In this document: positions 11,633-21,409 of the stretch, piece by piece
Layout of the letters: every line of letters begins with the position of its first letter
How positions within the stretch are numbered: the stretch's first letter is position 1
Assembly: GCA_009921245.1 (NCBI GenBank)
Contig: RFXW01000008.1
Coordinates: forward strand, 1 to 32,690
Direction of reading: 5' to 3'
Length of the DNA: 32,690 nt
DNA from: Candidatus Fonsibacter lacus
GTDB taxonomy: Bacteria > Pseudomonadota > Gammaproteobacteria > Burkholderiales > Burkholderiaceae_C
The notes under the pieces: generated by a model
Told to the model about the DNA's origin: nothing
What the model saw: the letters and a program-made list of their open reading frames with translations, nothing else
The model's database searches: none
Program-made: the position numbers and the translations under genes

Positions 11633-11998
11633 ATGACTCAAACCAACCCCACTCAACGCGTCGTGGTCGGCGCGCACTACGGTTTGCGCGACTGGCTGGC
11701 GCAACGCGTCACGGCCGCCTTAATGACGCTCTTTACGCTGCTTGTGCTGGTGCAGGTGCTGCTTACCCCAGGGCCCATCACCTACGGCGTATGGGCTGGC
11801 ATTTTTGCTGCGGGGTGGATGAAATTCATCACCTTTGCCGTGGTGGTGGCGCTGATTTACCACGTGTGGGTGGGTATGCGTGATATTTGGATGGACTACG
11901 TCAAGCCGCAAGGCGTGCGCCTGGGGCTGCACGCGCTCACCATGGTGTGGCTGGCCGGCTGCGCGGGCTGGACACTGCAAGTGCTTTGGAGAATTTAA
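11633..11998 (+). CDS. sdhD: Succinate dehydrogenase membrane anchor subunit
   Basis: The protein has 121 residues and three hydrophobic helices. The motif YHVWVGMRDIWMDYVKP contains the expected haem b ligand His77 and the quinone-site Asp88-Tyr89 pair, aligned with His71 and Asp82-Tyr83 of E. coli SdhD. With SdhC it forms the membrane domain of complex II. The ATG at 11633 gives the standard N-terminus; a longer frame from 11585 begins inside sdhC and is unlikely. The gap after sdhC is 19 nt, with only a weak GGG ribosome site. Confidence 0.93.
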   Translation: MTQTNPTQRVVVGAHYGLRDWLAQRVTAALMTLFTLLVLVQVLLTPGPITYGVWAGIFAAGWMKFITFAVVVALIYHVWVGMRDIWMDYVKPQGVRLGLHALTMVWLAGCAGWTLQVLWRI

Positions 11999-12001
11999 AA
12001 C

Positions 12002-13807
12002 ATGACGCAAACTGCTCAACTTCCCAAGCGACGTTTTGACGTCATCATCGTCGGTGCCGGCGGCTCCGGTATGCGTGCCTCGTTGCAGTTGGCGCGCGCC
12101 GGGCTGAACGTGGCCGTGCTGTCCAAGGTGTTTCCGACACGCTCACACACCGTGGCCGCCCAAGGCGGCATTGGTGCCAGTTTGGGCAATATGTCTGAAG
12201 ACAACTGGCACTATCACTTTTACGACACAGTCAAGGGTTCGGACTGGCTGGGTGATCAAGACGCGATTGAATTCATGTGCCGCGAAGCACCCAAGGTGGT
12301 GTACGAGCTGGAGCACTTTGGCATGCCCTTTGACCGCAACGCCGACGGCACCATTTACCAGCGGCCGTTTGGCGGACACACCGCCAACTATGGCGAGAAA
12401 CCAGTGCAGCGCGCATGTGCGGCCGCGGATCGCACCGGTCACGCCATGCTGCACACCCTGTACCAGCAAAACTTGGCTGCTCGCACCACGTTTTTTGTGG
12501 AATGGATGGCGCTTGATTTGATTCGTGGCGCAGACGGTGAAGTGCTTGGCGTGTCGGCCCTAGAAATGGAAACCGGCGACGTGTACATGCTGCAAGCCCA
12601 CACCACGATGCTGGCCACGGGCGGCGCAGGCCGAATTTTTGCTGCCTCCACCAATGCCTACATCAACACCGGCGATGGCTTGGGCATGGCGGCGCGTGCG
12701 GGCATTCCGCTTGAAGACATGGAATTTTGGCAGTTCCACCCCACCGGGGTGGCCGGGGCTGGCGTGCTGCTCACCGAAGGTTGCCGAGGCGAAGGCGCGG
12801 TGCTGCTCAACAGCAACGGCGAGCGCTTCATGGAACGTTACGCCCCCACGCTCAAAGACTTGGCGCCGCGCGATTTTGTGTCGCGTTGCATGGACCAAGA
12901 AATCAAAGAAGGCCGAGGCTGCGGCCCCAACCGAGACCATGTGCTGCTTAAGCTGGACCACTTGGGCGCCGAGACCATTCACAAGCGTTTGCCGTCGGTG
13001 TATGAGATTGGTGTGAACTTCGCCAACGTTGACATCACCCGCGAACCGATTCCGGTGGTGCCCACCATCCACTACCAAATGGGCGGTATTCCCACCAACA
13101 TCAACGGTCAAGTGGTGGCCCCCAACGCACAAGGCAACCAAGAGATAGTGCCCGGCTTGTACGCAGTGGGCGAGTGCTCCTGCGTTAGCGTGCACGGCGC
13201 CAACCGCCTTGGCACCAACTCGTTGCTCGACTTGCTGGTGTTTGGCCGCGCCGCGGGCAATCACTTGGTGGCCAACCACCCCAAAGGGCGCGAGTTCCCC
13301 GACCTGCCCGCGGACGCGGCCGATGCGGCGCTGGCGCGCCTGGCCAAACTCGACGGCAACCCCGGTGGCGAATACGCGCAAGACGTGGCCAACGACATTC
13401 GCGCGGCCATGCAGCAGCACGCCGGCGTGTTTCGTACCCAAGCCAGCATGGACGAAGGCGTGGCCAAAATTGCCGCGTTGCGCGAACGCACCGAGGCCAT
13501 TGGCCTTAAAGACAACTCCAAGGTGTTCAACACGGCACGTATTGAGGCCTTGGAAGTGGCCAATTTGATCGAATGCGCGCAGGCCACCATTGAGTCGGCG
13601 GCGGCACGCCACGAATGCCGAGGGGCGCACACCGTTAACGACTACGAGCGTGACGCAGACGACCCGCAGCACCCACTGGGGCGCAACGACGCCGAGTGGA
13701 TGAAGCACACGCTGTGGCACAGCCAAGGCAACCGCTTGAGCTACAAGCCGGTCAACTTGAAGCCCCTCACCGTTGAATCGGTGCCGCCCAAAGTGCGAAC
13801 CTTTTAA
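12002..13807 (+). CDS. sdhA: Succinate dehydrogenase flavoprotein subunit
   Basis: The 601-residue subunit oxidises succinate to fumarate with covalently bound FAD. Visible features are the dinucleotide fold VIIVGAGGSGMRAS (about 14-27), the flavinylated histidine in RSHTVAAQGG (His49), and active-site segments QFHPTGV, TEGCRGEGAVLLNSNGERFMERY and SVHGANRLGTNSLLDLLVFGRAAG. It lies 3 nt after sdhD, with GGAG in the sdhD end serving as ribosome site. Length is normal for betaproteobacteria. A long open frame on the opposite strand here is a codon-bias shadow. Confidence 0.98.
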   Translation: MTQTAQLPKRRFDVIIVGAGGSGMRASLQLARAGLNVAVLSKVFPTRSHTVAAQGGIGASLGNMSEDNWHYHFYDTVKGSDWLGDQDAIEFMCREAPKVVYELEHFGMPFDRNADGTIYQRPFGGHTANYGEKPVQRACAAADRTGHAMLHTLYQQNLAARTTFFVEWMALDLIRGADGEVLGVSALEMETGDVYMLQAHTTMLATGGAGRIFAASTNAYINTGDGLGMAARAGIPLEDMEFWQFHPTGVAGAGVLLTEGCRGEGAVLLNSNGERFMERYAPTLKDLAPRDFVSRCMDQEIKEGRGCGPNRDHVLLKLDHLGAETIHKRLPSVYEIGVNFANVDITREPIPVVPTIHYQMGGIPTNINGQVVAPNAQGNQEIVPGLYAVGECSCVSVHGANRLGTNSLLDLLVFGRAAGNHLVANHPKGREFPDLPADAADAALARLAKLDGNPGGEYAQDVANDIRAAMQQHAGVFRTQASMDEGVAKIAALRERTEAIGLKDNSKVFNTARIEALEVANLIECAQATIESAAARHECRGAHTVNDYERDADDPQHPLGRNDAEWMKHTLWHSQGNRLSYKPVNLKPLTVESVPPKVRTF

Positions 13808-13846
13808 ATTTTGTCCTCGATCACAAGCACACCAAAAAGTACGACC

Positions 13847-14554
13847 ATGAGCAACACCCGGACTTTCAAAATCTATCGCTACGACCCCGATCAAGATGAC
13901 AAGCCGCGCATGCAAACCATTAAGCTCGAGCTCGATGGCAGCGAGCGCATGCTGCTCGATGCACTGATCAAGCTTAAGTCGGTGGACCCCACGCTGGCTT
14001 TTCGACGCTCGTGCCGAGAGGGTGTGTGCGGCTCGGACGCCATGAACATCAACGGCAAAAATGGCCTGGCGTGTCTCACCAACATGCGCACCCTGCCCGA
14101 CACCATCACGCTCAAGCCGCTGCCTGGCCTGCCGGTGGTGCGCGACCTGATTGTGGACATGACGCTGTTTTTTCAGCAATACCACTCGGTTAAGCCCTAT
14201 TTGGTGAACCACACGCAAGCGCCAGAAAAAGAGCGCCTGCAGTTGCCCCAAGATCGCGACCAGCTCGATGGCCTGTACGAGTGCATTTTGTGCGCCAGCT
14301 GCTCCACCAGCTGCCCCAGTTTTTGGTGGAACCCCGATAAGTTCGTTGGCCCTGCCGGGCTATTGCAAGCCTACCGCTTCATTGCCGATAGCCGCGACGA
14401 GGCCACCGCCGAGCGCTTGGACAACCTGGAAGATCCTTACCGATTGTTCCGCTGCCACACCATCATGAACTGCGTGGACGTGTGCCCCAAGGGCCTTAAC
14501 CCGACGCAGGCCATTGGCAAAATCAAAGAGCTCATGGTGAGCCGGACCGTGTAG
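13847..14554 (+). CDS. sdhB: Succinate dehydrogenase iron-sulfur subunit
   Basis: The 235-residue protein transfers electrons from FAD to quinone through three clusters. The [2Fe-2S] ligands are in RRSCREGVCGSDAMNINGK and the following LAC, the [4Fe-4S] motif is CILCASCSTSCP, and the [3Fe-4S] motif is CHTIMNCVDVCPKG. The start MSNTRTFKIYRYDPDQD at 13847 matches the family. An in-frame TTG at 13811 would add 12 residues and is less likely. The 39 nt gap after sdhA has only a weak purine run as ribosome site. Confidence 0.97.
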   Translation: MSNTRTFKIYRYDPDQDDKPRMQTIKLELDGSERMLLDALIKLKSVDPTLAFRRSCREGVCGSDAMNINGKNGLACLTNMRTLPDTITLKPLPGLPVVRDLIVDMTLFFQQYHSVKPYLVNHTQAPEKERLQLPQDRDQLDGLYECILCASCSTSCPSFWWNPDKFVGPAGLLQAYRFIADSRDEATAERLDNLEDPYRLFRCHTIMNCVDVCPKGLNPTQAIGKIKELMVSRTV

Positions 14555-14853
14555 TGAACACCGCCAGCGCCGCAAACACACCGTTAACGGCCACCGACCT
14601 TAGCCGGTTGCGCTGGCGCAGCCGCAGAGGTCTGCTGGAAAACGATTTGCTGATGGAGCGTTTTTTTTCGCAACACGCCAGCGCGCTCACCGAGCACCAC
14701 CGCCAAGGGCTTGAGGTGCTGCTGGATTTGTCTGATAACGATTTGCTCGATTACTTGCTCGGCCGGGCGTCGCCGCCTCAAGCTTGGCCAACCGCCGCCC
14801 AAGACGTGTTAATCATGATGCGTCCCACGCCGGCTGATCACAACGCCCTTTGA
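14554..14853 (+). CDS. sdhE: FAD assembly factor SdhE (flavinator of succinate dehydrogenase)
   Basis: The 99-residue protein belongs to the SdhE/YgfY/Sdh5 family. It carries the defining RGxxE motif as R25-G-L-L-E29 in [17 protein letters not shown], which contacts SdhA during covalent FAD attachment. It begins with GTG overlapping the last base of the sdhB TAG stop (TAGTG), indicating coupled translation. This keeps subunit and assembly factor in step. The C-terminus is somewhat longer than in E. coli. Confidence 0.94.
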   Translation: MNTASAANTPLTATDLSRLRWRSRRGLLENDLLMERFFSQHASALTEHHRQGLEVLLDLSDNDLLDYLLGRASPPQAWPTAAQDVLIMMRPTPADHNAL

Positions 14854-14864
14854 CGGAGAACCCC

Positions 14865-16178
14865 ATGAAACTGTCTGACTACGAAGCCACCCTGTCGTTT
14901 TCTAACGGCAACCCCGATATTCAAATGCCGGTGTACAGCGGCAACATTGGCCCCGATGTCATTGACATTCGCAAGCTGTATGGCCAAACCGGCATGTTCA
15001 CGTACGACCCGGGCTTTTTGTCCACCGCCTCGTGCCAGTCGACGATTACCTACATTGATGGCGACAAAGGCGAGCTGCTGTACCGCGGCTACCCCATTGA
15101 GCAGCTCGCCACGCAGTGCGATTATTTGGAGGTGTGCTACTTGCTGCTCAACGGCGAGCTGCCCAACGCCAAAGAAAAATCCGACTTCAATCACCTCGTG
15201 ACGCACCACACCATGGTGCACGAGCAAATGCAGTATTTCATGCGCGGCTTTCGCCGCGACGCCCACCCGATGGCGGTTTTGACCGGCTTGGTGGGAGGTA
15301 TGTCGGCGTTTTATCACGACAGCACCGACATCAACAACCCCGAGCACCGGCACATTGCCGCGATTCGACTGATCGCCAAAATGCCAACGCTGGTGGCCAT
15401 GGCGTACAAATACAAAACCGGTCAGCCTTACATGTACCCGCGCAACAGCTTGTCGTACACCGGCAACTTTTTGCACATGATGTTTGGCACCCCCTGCGAG
15501 GACTACGTGGTCAGCCCCGTGGTTGAGCGCGCATTGGATCGAATTTTTATTTTGCACGCCGACCACGAGCAAAACGCCTCCACCTCTACGGTGCGGCTGT
15601 GTGGCTCCTCGGGCACCAACCCCTTTGCCGCCATCGCAGCCGGCGTCGCCTGCCTGTGGGGCCCAGCGCACGGGGGCGCCAACGAAGCGTGTCTCAACAT
15701 GCTGCAAGAAATTCAAGCCATGGGCGGCGTTGAAAAAATCGGCACCTTTATTGACCAAGTTAAAGACAAAAACTCATCGGTGCGGCTCATGGGCTTTGGG
15801 CACCGGGTTTACAAAAACTACGACCCGCGCGCCAAGCTTATGCAAGAAACCTGCCGCGAGGTGCTTGGCGAACTTGGGCTAGAAAACGACCCGCTGCTCA
15901 AGCTGGCCGTGACGCTAGAAAAAATCGCCCTCGAAGACGATTACTTTGTGCAGCGCAAGCTCTACCCGAACGTGGATTTCTACTCCGGTATCGTGCAGCG
16001 CGCCATTGGCATCCCAGTGGATTTGTTTACCGGCATTTTTGCGCTGGCGCGCACCGTGGGCTGGATTGCCCAGCTCAACGAAATGATTGGTGATCCCGAG
16101 TACAAAATCGGGCGCCCGCGCCAGCTGTATTCAGGCTCGCCGGCGCGCGACGTCCCGGAGATTGCAGTGCGCGGCTAA
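14865..16178 (+). CDS. gltA: Citrate synthase (type II)
   Basis: The 437-residue enzyme condenses acetyl-CoA and oxaloacetate. The start [26 protein letters not shown] is typical of the hexameric, NADH-sensitive type II enzyme of Gram-negative bacteria. Active-site segments are [34 protein letters not shown] and the aspartate in [15 protein letters not shown] lies 6 nt before the ATG at 14865, and an in-frame TTG at 14850 overlaps sdhE and is not preferred. It is the last TCA gene of the sdh operon and is followed by leuC after 40 nt. Confidence 0.98.
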   Translation: MKLSDYEATLSFSNGNPDIQMPVYSGNIGPDVIDIRKLYGQTGMFTYDPGFLSTASCQSTITYIDGDKGELLYRGYPIEQLATQCDYLEVCYLLLNGELPNAKEKSDFNHLVTHHTMVHEQMQYFMRGFRRDAHPMAVLTGLVGGMSAFYHDSTDINNPEHRHIAAIRLIAKMPTLVAMAYKYKTGQPYMYPRNSLSYTGNFLHMMFGTPCEDYVVSPVVERALDRIFILHADHEQNASTSTVRLCGSSGTNPFAAIAAGVACLWGPAHGGANEACLNMLQEIQAMGGVEKIGTFIDQVKDKNSSVRLMGFGHRVYKNYDPRAKLMQETCREVLGELGLENDPLLKLAVTLEKIALEDDYFVQRKLYPNVDFYSGIVQRAIGIPVDLFTGIFALARTVGWIAQLNEMIGDPEYKIGRPRQLYSGSPARDVPEIAVRG

Positions 16179-16192
16179 GGCCTCGTTAAAAT
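16162..16192 (+). promoter_or_regulatory. Weak promoter candidate for leuCDB
   Basis: TTGCAG (16162-16167), at the end of gltA, and TAAAAT (16187-16192) are separated by 19 nt, slightly long for sigma70. No terminator is seen in the 40 bp between gltA and leuC, so leu genes may be expressed both from here and by read-through from gltA. Confidence 0.35.
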
Positions 16193-16218
16193 TGCGCCCC
16201 TAACACGGAGATTGAGTT

Positions 16219-17640
16219 ATGGGGCGCACCCTTTACGACAAAATTTGGGACGAGCACGTTGTACGCGAAGAGGCCGATGGCACCGCGCTGCTCTACATTG
16301 ATCGGCACCTGGTACACGAGGTAACCAGCCCGCAAGCCTACGAGGGCTTGCGCCAGGCGGGGCGCAAGGTGTGGCGGGCTTCGTCGGTGGTGGCCACGGC
16401 CGACCACAACACCCCCACCACCGATTGGGGCTTGGGCTACGACGGTATCACCGACCCCATCAGCAAAGAGCAAGTCACCACACTCGACCGCAACATCGAG
16501 CAATTTGGCGCTGCGGCTTATTTTCCGTTTTTGTCCAAGCGCCAAGGTATCGTGCATGTCATGGGGCCAGAAAACGGCGCCACCCTGCCCGGCATGACGG
16601 TGGTCTGCGGCGACTCGCACACCTCCACGCACGGCGCCTTTGGCGCGCTGGCGCATGGCATTGGCACCAGCGAGGTGGAGCACGTGTTGGCCACACAAAC
16701 GCTGATTGCCAAAAAGGCCAAAAACATGCTGGTTCGCGTCAACGGCAAGCTGCCCAAAGGCTGCAGCGCCAAAGACGTGGTACTGGCGATTATTGGACGG
16801 GTGGGCACAGCTGGCGGCACCGGTTACACCATTGAGTTTGGCGGCCCGGCCATTCAAGCGCTTAGCATGGAAGGTCGCATGACGGTGTGCAACATGGCGA
16901 TTGAGGCCGGCGCCCGTGCCGGCTTGGTGGCCGTGGACGACACCACCTTGCAATATGTCAAGGGCCGGCCCTTTGCCCCCACCGGCGCGGCGTGGGAGGC
17001 GGCGCAAAATCACTGGCGCACGCTGCACTCCGACGCCGATGCGCACTTTGACCACGTGGTGGAGCTCGATGTCAGCAACCTGCCGCCACAGGTGACATGG
17101 GGCACCTCGCCAGAAATGGTGTTGGGCGTGGATGGTCAAGTGCCCGACCCCGACCGCATCAAAGATGCCTCGCAGCGCGACGCAACCGAAAAAGCCCTGG
17201 CCTACATGGGTTTGCAGCCCGGCAAGCCGCTCGCCGATGTGCACGTCGACAAGGTTTTTATTGGCAGTTGCACCAACAGCCGCATTGAGGACATGCGCGT
17301 GGCTGCGGCGGTGGTAAAAAACCTAGGTCGCAAGGTGGCATCCAACGTGAAATTGGCCATGGTGGTTCCTGGCTCGGGCCTGGTTAAGGCGCAGGCCGAA
17401 GCCGAAGGCCTGCACCATATTTTTCAAGCCGCCGGCTTTGAATGGCGCGAGCCGGGCTGCAGCATGTGCCTGGCCATGAACGCCGACCGGCTTGAGCCCG
17501 GTGAGCGCTGTGCCAGCACCAGCAACCGCAATTTCGAAGGGCGTCAGGGCGCCGGCGGGCGTACCCATTTGGTAAGCCCCGCCATGGCCGCGGCCGCCGC
17601 GGTTCATGGCCACTTTGTTGACGTGCGCCAATTCAGCTAA
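16219..17640 (+). CDS. leuC: 3-isopropylmalate dehydratase large subunit
   Basis: The 473-residue protein belongs to the aconitase superfamily and isomerises 2-isopropylmalate to 3-isopropylmalate with LeuD. The start [15 protein letters not shown] is standard. Substrate-binding segments [26 protein letters not shown] and the [4Fe-4S] cysteines in [14 protein letters not shown] and [11 protein letters not shown] are all present. GGAG precedes the ATG at 16219. leuD follows after 12 nt. In many relatives a small entericidin gene lies between leuC and leuD; here there is none. Confidence 0.98.
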   Translation: MGRTLYDKIWDEHVVREEADGTALLYIDRHLVHEVTSPQAYEGLRQAGRKVWRASSVVATADHNTPTTDWGLGYDGITDPISKEQVTTLDRNIEQFGAAAYFPFLSKRQGIVHVMGPENGATLPGMTVVCGDSHTSTHGAFGALAHGIGTSEVEHVLATQTLIAKKAKNMLVRVNGKLPKGCSAKDVVLAIIGRVGTAGGTGYTIEFGGPAIQALSMEGRMTVCNMAIEAGARAGLVAVDDTTLQYVKGRPFAPTGAAWEAAQNHWRTLHSDADAHFDHVVELDVSNLPPQVTWGTSPEMVLGVDGQVPDPDRIKDASQRDATEKALAYMGLQPGKPLADVHVDKVFIGSCTNSRIEDMRVAAAVVKNLGRKVASNVKLAMVVPGSGLVKAQAEAEGLHHIFQAAGFEWREPGCSMCLAMNADRLEPGERCASTSNRNFEGRQGAGGRTHLVSPAMAAAAAVHGHFVDVRQFS

Positions 17641-17652
17641 GGAATCGACTCA

Positions 17653-18306
17653 ATGCAAGCCTTTACCACGCACAAAGGGTTGGTGGCCCCGATGGACCGC
17701 GACAACGTGGACACCGATGCCATCATTCCCAAGCAATTTTTAAAAAGCATTCACCGCACCGGCTTTGGTCCCAACTTGTTTGACGCGTGGCGTTACCTTG
17801 ACCCGGGCGAGCCTGGCCAAGCCCCGGCGCAACGCAAGCCCAACCCCGACTTTGTGTTGAACCAGCCGCGCTACCAAGGGGCAAGCGTGCTGCTGGCGCG
17901 CAAAAATTTTGGTTGTGGTTCGTCGCGCGAACATGCCCCATGGGCCTTGCAGCAATACGGGTTTCGTGCCCTGATTGCCGAGAGCTTTGCCGATATCTTT
18001 TTTAACAACTGCTTTAAAAACGGCTTGCTGCCCATTGTGTTGCCAGCCAGCCAAATTCAGCGCTTGTTTCATGAAACCGCGGCGTTCCCCGGTTTTGAGC
18101 TCACCGTTGACTTGCAAGCCCAGCACGTGGTGCTGCCCCAGGGCGAGTCGTTACCCTTTGAGGTTGAGCCGTTTCGCCGCCACTGCCTGCTGAATGGGCT
18201 GGACGATATTGGGCTAACCTTGCAACACGCCGACGCCATTGGCCAATACGAGGCGCAGCGGTTGCTGCAAAAGCCTTGGTTGGCCGCCACCCCGCAACTT
18301 AACTAA
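17653..18306 (+). CDS. leuD: 3-isopropylmalate dehydratase small subunit
   Basis: The 217-residue protein supplies the swivelling domain of isopropylmalate isomerase. It starts [30 protein letters not shown] and has the conserved phosphate/substrate loop [21 protein letters not shown] precedes the ATG. Length and motifs are typical, and it works as a heterodimer with LeuC. It is the second gene of leuCDB. Confidence 0.97.
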   Translation: MQAFTTHKGLVAPMDRDNVDTDAIIPKQFLKSIHRTGFGPNLFDAWRYLDPGEPGQAPAQRKPNPDFVLNQPRYQGASVLLARKNFGCGSSREHAPWALQQYGFRALIAESFADIFFNNCFKNGLLPIVLPASQIQRLFHETAAFPGFELTVDLQAQHVVLPQGESLPFEVEPFRRHCLLNGLDDIGLTLQHADAIGQYEAQRLLQKPWLAATPQLN

Positions 18307-18316
18307 CCCACTGCGT

Positions 18317-19390
18317 ATGAAACGTATTGCCCTGTTGGCCGGCGACGGCATTGGTCCCGAAATCATGGCCGAAGCCGTTAAGGTGCTTCGCGCGCTGAAC
18401 CTCAATTTGCAGCTGGACGAAGCCCCGGTGGGTGGCGCCGCCTACGATTTGCATGGTCACCCGCTGCCACCGGCCACGCTGGCTTTGGCGCAAGACGCCG
18501 ACGCGGTGCTGTTTGGTGCCGTAGGCGATTGGAAATACGATCAACTCGAGCGTGCATTGCGACCCGAGCAGGCGATTTTGGGGTTGCGTAAACACCTGGG
18601 TCTGTTTGCCAATCTGCGCCCAGCCATTTGCTACCCACAACTCACGGCGGCCTCAAGCCTTAAACCCGAACTGGTGGCCGGACTCGATATTTTGATCATT
18701 CGTGAGCTCACGGGTGATATTTACTTTGGTCAACCACGTGGCCGGCGTCAGGCCACCGATGGCCATTTTCCGGGCGCCGAAGAAGCGTTTGACACCATGC
18801 GCTACAGCCGCCCCGAAATCGAGCGCATCGCCCATGTGGCGTTTGCGGCGGCGCGCCAGCGCCAGCGGCGGGTAACCAGTGTGGACAAAGCCAATGTGCT
18901 GGAGACCTTTCAACTTTGGAAAGACGTGGTCACCGAAGTGGGCAAACAATACCCCGACGTCGCGCTTGATCACATGTACGTAGACAACGCCGCGATGCAG
19001 CTGGTGAAAGAGCCCAAGCGCTTTGACGTGGTGGTCACAGGCAATATGTTTGGCGATATTTTGTCGGACGAAGCCTCCATGCTGACGGGTTCGATTGGCA
19101 TGCTGCCCTCGGCCTCGTTGGACGCCAACAACAAAGGCCTTTACGAACCCAGCCACGGCAGCGCCCCCGATATTGCCGGCAAAGGCCTGGCCAACCCATT
19201 GGCCACCATTTTGTCGGCGGCCATGATGCTGCGTTATTCACTGGGCATGGAAGACGCGGCCCAGCGCGTGGAGGCGGCGGTGCAAGCGGTGTTGGCGCAA
19301 GGGCTGCGCACCGCCGACCTTGCCCAACCGGGCGAGGCCTCGGTGGGCACCGTGGCCATGGGTGATGCGGTGCTGGCTGCGCTCAATTAA
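18317..19390 (+). CDS. leuB: 3-isopropylmalate dehydrogenase
   Basis: The 357-residue enzyme oxidatively decarboxylates 3-isopropylmalate with NAD+, the third leucine-specific step. It begins [24 protein letters not shown]. It contains the substrate arginine region [31 protein letters not shown], the VDKANVLE motif and the metal/NAD segment [23 protein letters not shown]. The start at 18317 is set by homology, since the 10 nt gap after leuD shows no Shine-Dalgarno. An upstream in-frame ATG at 18239 lies within leuD and adds unrelated sequence. leuA is not in the window. Confidence 0.97.
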   Translation: MKRIALLAGDGIGPEIMAEAVKVLRALNLNLQLDEAPVGGAAYDLHGHPLPPATLALAQDADAVLFGAVGDWKYDQLERALRPEQAILGLRKHLGLFANLRPAICYPQLTAASSLKPELVAGLDILIIRELTGDIYFGQPRGRRQATDGHFPGAEEAFDTMRYSRPEIERIAHVAFAAARQRQRRVTSVDKANVLETFQLWKDVVTEVGKQYPDVALDHMYVDNAAMQLVKEPKRFDVVVTGNMFGDILSDEASMLTGSIGMLPSASLDANNKGLYEPSHGSAPDIAGKGLANPLATILSAAMMLRYSLGMEDAAQRVEAAVQAVLAQGLRTADLAQPGEASVGTVAMGDAVLAALN

Positions 19391-19423
19391 AGCCTGGCCA
19401 GACCTTGGTCGAGCACGCTGCCC

Positions 19424-19429
19424 TAGAAT
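19424..19429 (+). promoter_or_regulatory. Possible -10 element ahead of asd
   Basis: TAGAAT is a good -10 hexamer in the 71 bp between leuB and asd. It is not paired with a convincing -35 at standard spacing, so the call is tentative. A separate asd promoter would be sensible because asd belongs to a different pathway. Confidence 0.35.
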
Positions 19430-19461
19430 GAAAGGCTTGAAAAAAACCGGTTGAGGGCGTA

Positions 19462-20592
19462 ATGAGTCGTTTGGTGGGAGTCGTTGGCTGGCGGGGCATG
19501 GTGGGCTCGGTCTTGATGCAACGCATGCAAGCCGAGAACGACTTTGCCCACTGCGAAACCCAATTTTTTTCAACCTCCAACGCGGGCGGATCTGCACCCG
19601 AGGTGGCAGGCGCCCACGCCACCCTGGCCGACGCCTACGACCTTAAAGCCTTGGCGCGCTGCGATGTGGTGCTCACCGCGCAAGGCGGCGACTACACCAC
19701 CCAAGTCTACGCGGCACTGCGCCAAGCGGGCTGGAAAGGGCACTGGATCGACGCCGCCTCAACCCTGCGCATGGCCCCAGAATCCGTGATTGTGCTGGAC
19801 CCCGTGAACCTGCCGGTGATTGAGCAAGCGCTGGCGCGTGGTGGCCGCGACTGGATTGGTGGCAACTGCACCGTCAGCTGCATGCTCATGGGTGTGGGCG
19901 CACTGTTCAAAGCCGGTTTGGTGGAATGGATGAGCACCCAAACCTATCAGGCCGCCAGTGGCGGTGGCGCGCAGCACATGCGCGAGTTGCTCAACCAATT
20001 TGGCACGTTGCACGCCGAGGTCAAGCCCCTGCTTGACGACACCCACAGCGCCATTTTGGCGATTGACCAGGGCGTGATCAACAAACAACGCAACCTGCCG
20101 GCCGACGACATGCAGCACTTCGGCGTGCCTTTGGGCGGCTCATTGATTCCGTGGATAGACAAAGATTTGGGGCACGGCATCAGCCGTGAAGAATGGAAAG
20201 CCATGGCCGAGACCAACAAAATTCTCGGCCGAGGCGAGGGCTTTGACGCCCCAGCGATTCCCGTGGACGGCCTGTGCGTGCGCGTGGGCGCCATGCGCTG
20301 CCACAGCCAAGCCCTGATGTTTAAGCTCACCCAAAGCATCTCGCCGGCTGATGTTGAGGCCTTGATTGCCCAAGACAACCCATGGGTGCAGGTGGTACCC
20401 AACGAGCGTGAGGCCACCATGCAGCAGCTCACCCCGGTGGCGGTGTCGGGCACGCTGCGTATTCCGGTGGGTCGCATTCGCCCCATGGCCATGGGGCCCC
20501 AATACTTGGCAGCCTTCACCATTGGCGACCAATTGTTATGGGGTGCGGCCGAGCCCCTTAGGCGCATGCTGCGCTTGCTGCTGCAGCACTGA
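19462..20592 (+). CDS. asd: Aspartate-semialdehyde dehydrogenase
   Basis: The 376-residue enzyme reduces aspartyl phosphate to aspartate semialdehyde with NADPH. This is the branch point for lysine/diaminopimelate, threonine and methionine. It has the nucleotide-binding start [19 protein letters not shown] and the catalytic cysteine in [12 protein letters not shown] (Cys136). The C-terminal segment [15 protein letters not shown] supplies the active-site His. The length fits the Gram-negative subclass. GAGGG is close before the ATG. It ends only 5 nt before truA; in many Burkholderiales a large fimV gene sits between the two. Confidence 0.97.
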   Translation: MSRLVGVVGWRGMVGSVLMQRMQAENDFAHCETQFFSTSNAGGSAPEVAGAHATLADAYDLKALARCDVVLTAQGGDYTTQVYAALRQAGWKGHWIDAASTLRMAPESVIVLDPVNLPVIEQALARGGRDWIGGNCTVSCMLMGVGALFKAGLVEWMSTQTYQAASGGGAQHMRELLNQFGTLHAEVKPLLDDTHSAILAIDQGVINKQRNLPADDMQHFGVPLGGSLIPWIDKDLGHGISREEWKAMAETNKILGRGEGFDAPAIPVDGLCVRVGAMRCHSQALMFKLTQSISPADVEALIAQDNPWVQVVPNEREATMQQLTPVAVSGTLRIPVGRIRPMAMGPQYLAAFTIGDQLLWGAAEPLRRMLRLLLQH

Positions 20593-20597
20593 CACCG

Positions 20598-21386
20598 ATG
20601 CGGGTCGCGCTGGGCCTGCAGTACCTGGGTGCTGCCTATCAGGGCTGGCAAAGCCAACCCAGCGGACAAACGGTGCAAGACCAACTTGAGCGTGCGCTGG
20701 GGCAGCTGCTCGATGCACCCGCGCCACGGGTTATGTGCGCTGGGCGCACCGACACCGGGGTGCATGCCCTGCACCAAGTGGTGCACTTTGACACGCCCGC
20801 CCAGCGCCCACAGCAGGCGTGGGTACGAGGCACCAACCGCTACCTGCCACACGACATCGCGGTGCAATGGGCGCGCGAGGTGCCACCAACGTTTCACGCC
20901 CGTGGCAGCGCGCTGGCGCGGCGCTACGCCTACGTGGTGCGGCAGTCGCCGGTGCGTCCCGGACTGGACCACGACCGGGTGGGCTGGGTGTTTCAACCCC
21001 TGGATCAGCAAGCCATGACGCAGGCGCTGCGTCTGCTGCTGGGTACGCACGATTTCACCTCGTTTCGGGCCGCGCAGTGCCAAGCGCCCTCACCCGTTAA
21101 AACCCTGCAACAGGCCCGTGTGATGCAAGTAGGCACTTACTGGCGGTTTGACTTCCAAGCCGATGCGTTCTTACACCACATGATTCGCAACATCCTGGGC
21201 TGTGTGCTGCAAGTGGGTGCCCAAAAGCACCCACCTGAATGGATAAACGAAGTGCTTGCGGCACGCAGCCGAGACGCCGCCGCTCCCACCTTTGCCGCCG
21301 CTGGGCTGTATTTTTTGGGCCCGGTGTACGCGCCCGACTGGGGCCTGCCCGAGTATCAAGCACAGGGCTGGCTGCCTGGCGACTGA
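20598..21386 (+). CDS. truA: tRNA pseudouridine(38-40) synthase
   Basis: The 262-residue enzyme converts uridines 38-40 of the tRNA anticodon arm to pseudouridine. It starts MRVALGLQYLGAAYQGWQSQ. The catalytic aspartate is Asp52 in CAGRTDTGVHALHQVVHFD, and a conserved FTSFRAAQC segment follows in the second half, with FLHHMIRNILG near the C-terminus. Length is normal. It starts 5 nt after asd with no separate ribosome site, so translation is probably coupled to asd. trpF follows after 23 nt. Confidence 0.96.
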   Translation: MRVALGLQYLGAAYQGWQSQPSGQTVQDQLERALGQLLDAPAPRVMCAGRTDTGVHALHQVVHFDTPAQRPQQAWVRGTNRYLPHDIAVQWAREVPPTFHARGSALARRYAYVVRQSPVRPGLDHDRVGWVFQPLDQQAMTQALRLLLGTHDFTSFRAAQCQAPSPVKTLQQARVMQVGTYWRFDFQADAFLHHMIRNILGCVLQVGAQKHPPEWINEVLAARSRDAAAPTFAAAGLYFLGPVYAPDWGLPEYQAQGWLPGD

Positions 21387-21396
21387 AGCCACTGGC

Positions 21397-21402
21397 TACA
21401 CT
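21397..21402 (+). promoter_or_regulatory. -10-like element directly before trpF
   Basis: TACACT lies so close to trpF that a transcript starting 7-8 bp downstream would begin at or next to the ATG at 21410. No Shine-Dalgarno is seen. No good -35 is visible, so this is a weak candidate for a leaderless trp message. Confidence 0.3.
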
Positions 21403-21409
21403 GCAACCC

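Noticed and set aside
12560-14251. 563-codon open frame on the minus strand opposite sdhA and sdhB
   Set aside because: It runs antisense through two unmistakable, fully conserved genes. Its His/Gly/Val-rich composition is what GC-biased codon use gives in the shadow frame, and no ribosome site or recognisable domain is present.
19947-21083. 378-codon open frame on the minus strand opposite asd and truA
   Set aside because: It lies entirely inside asd and truA in antisense, shows no recognisable domain, and changes composition where the sense gene changes. It is a shadow frame.
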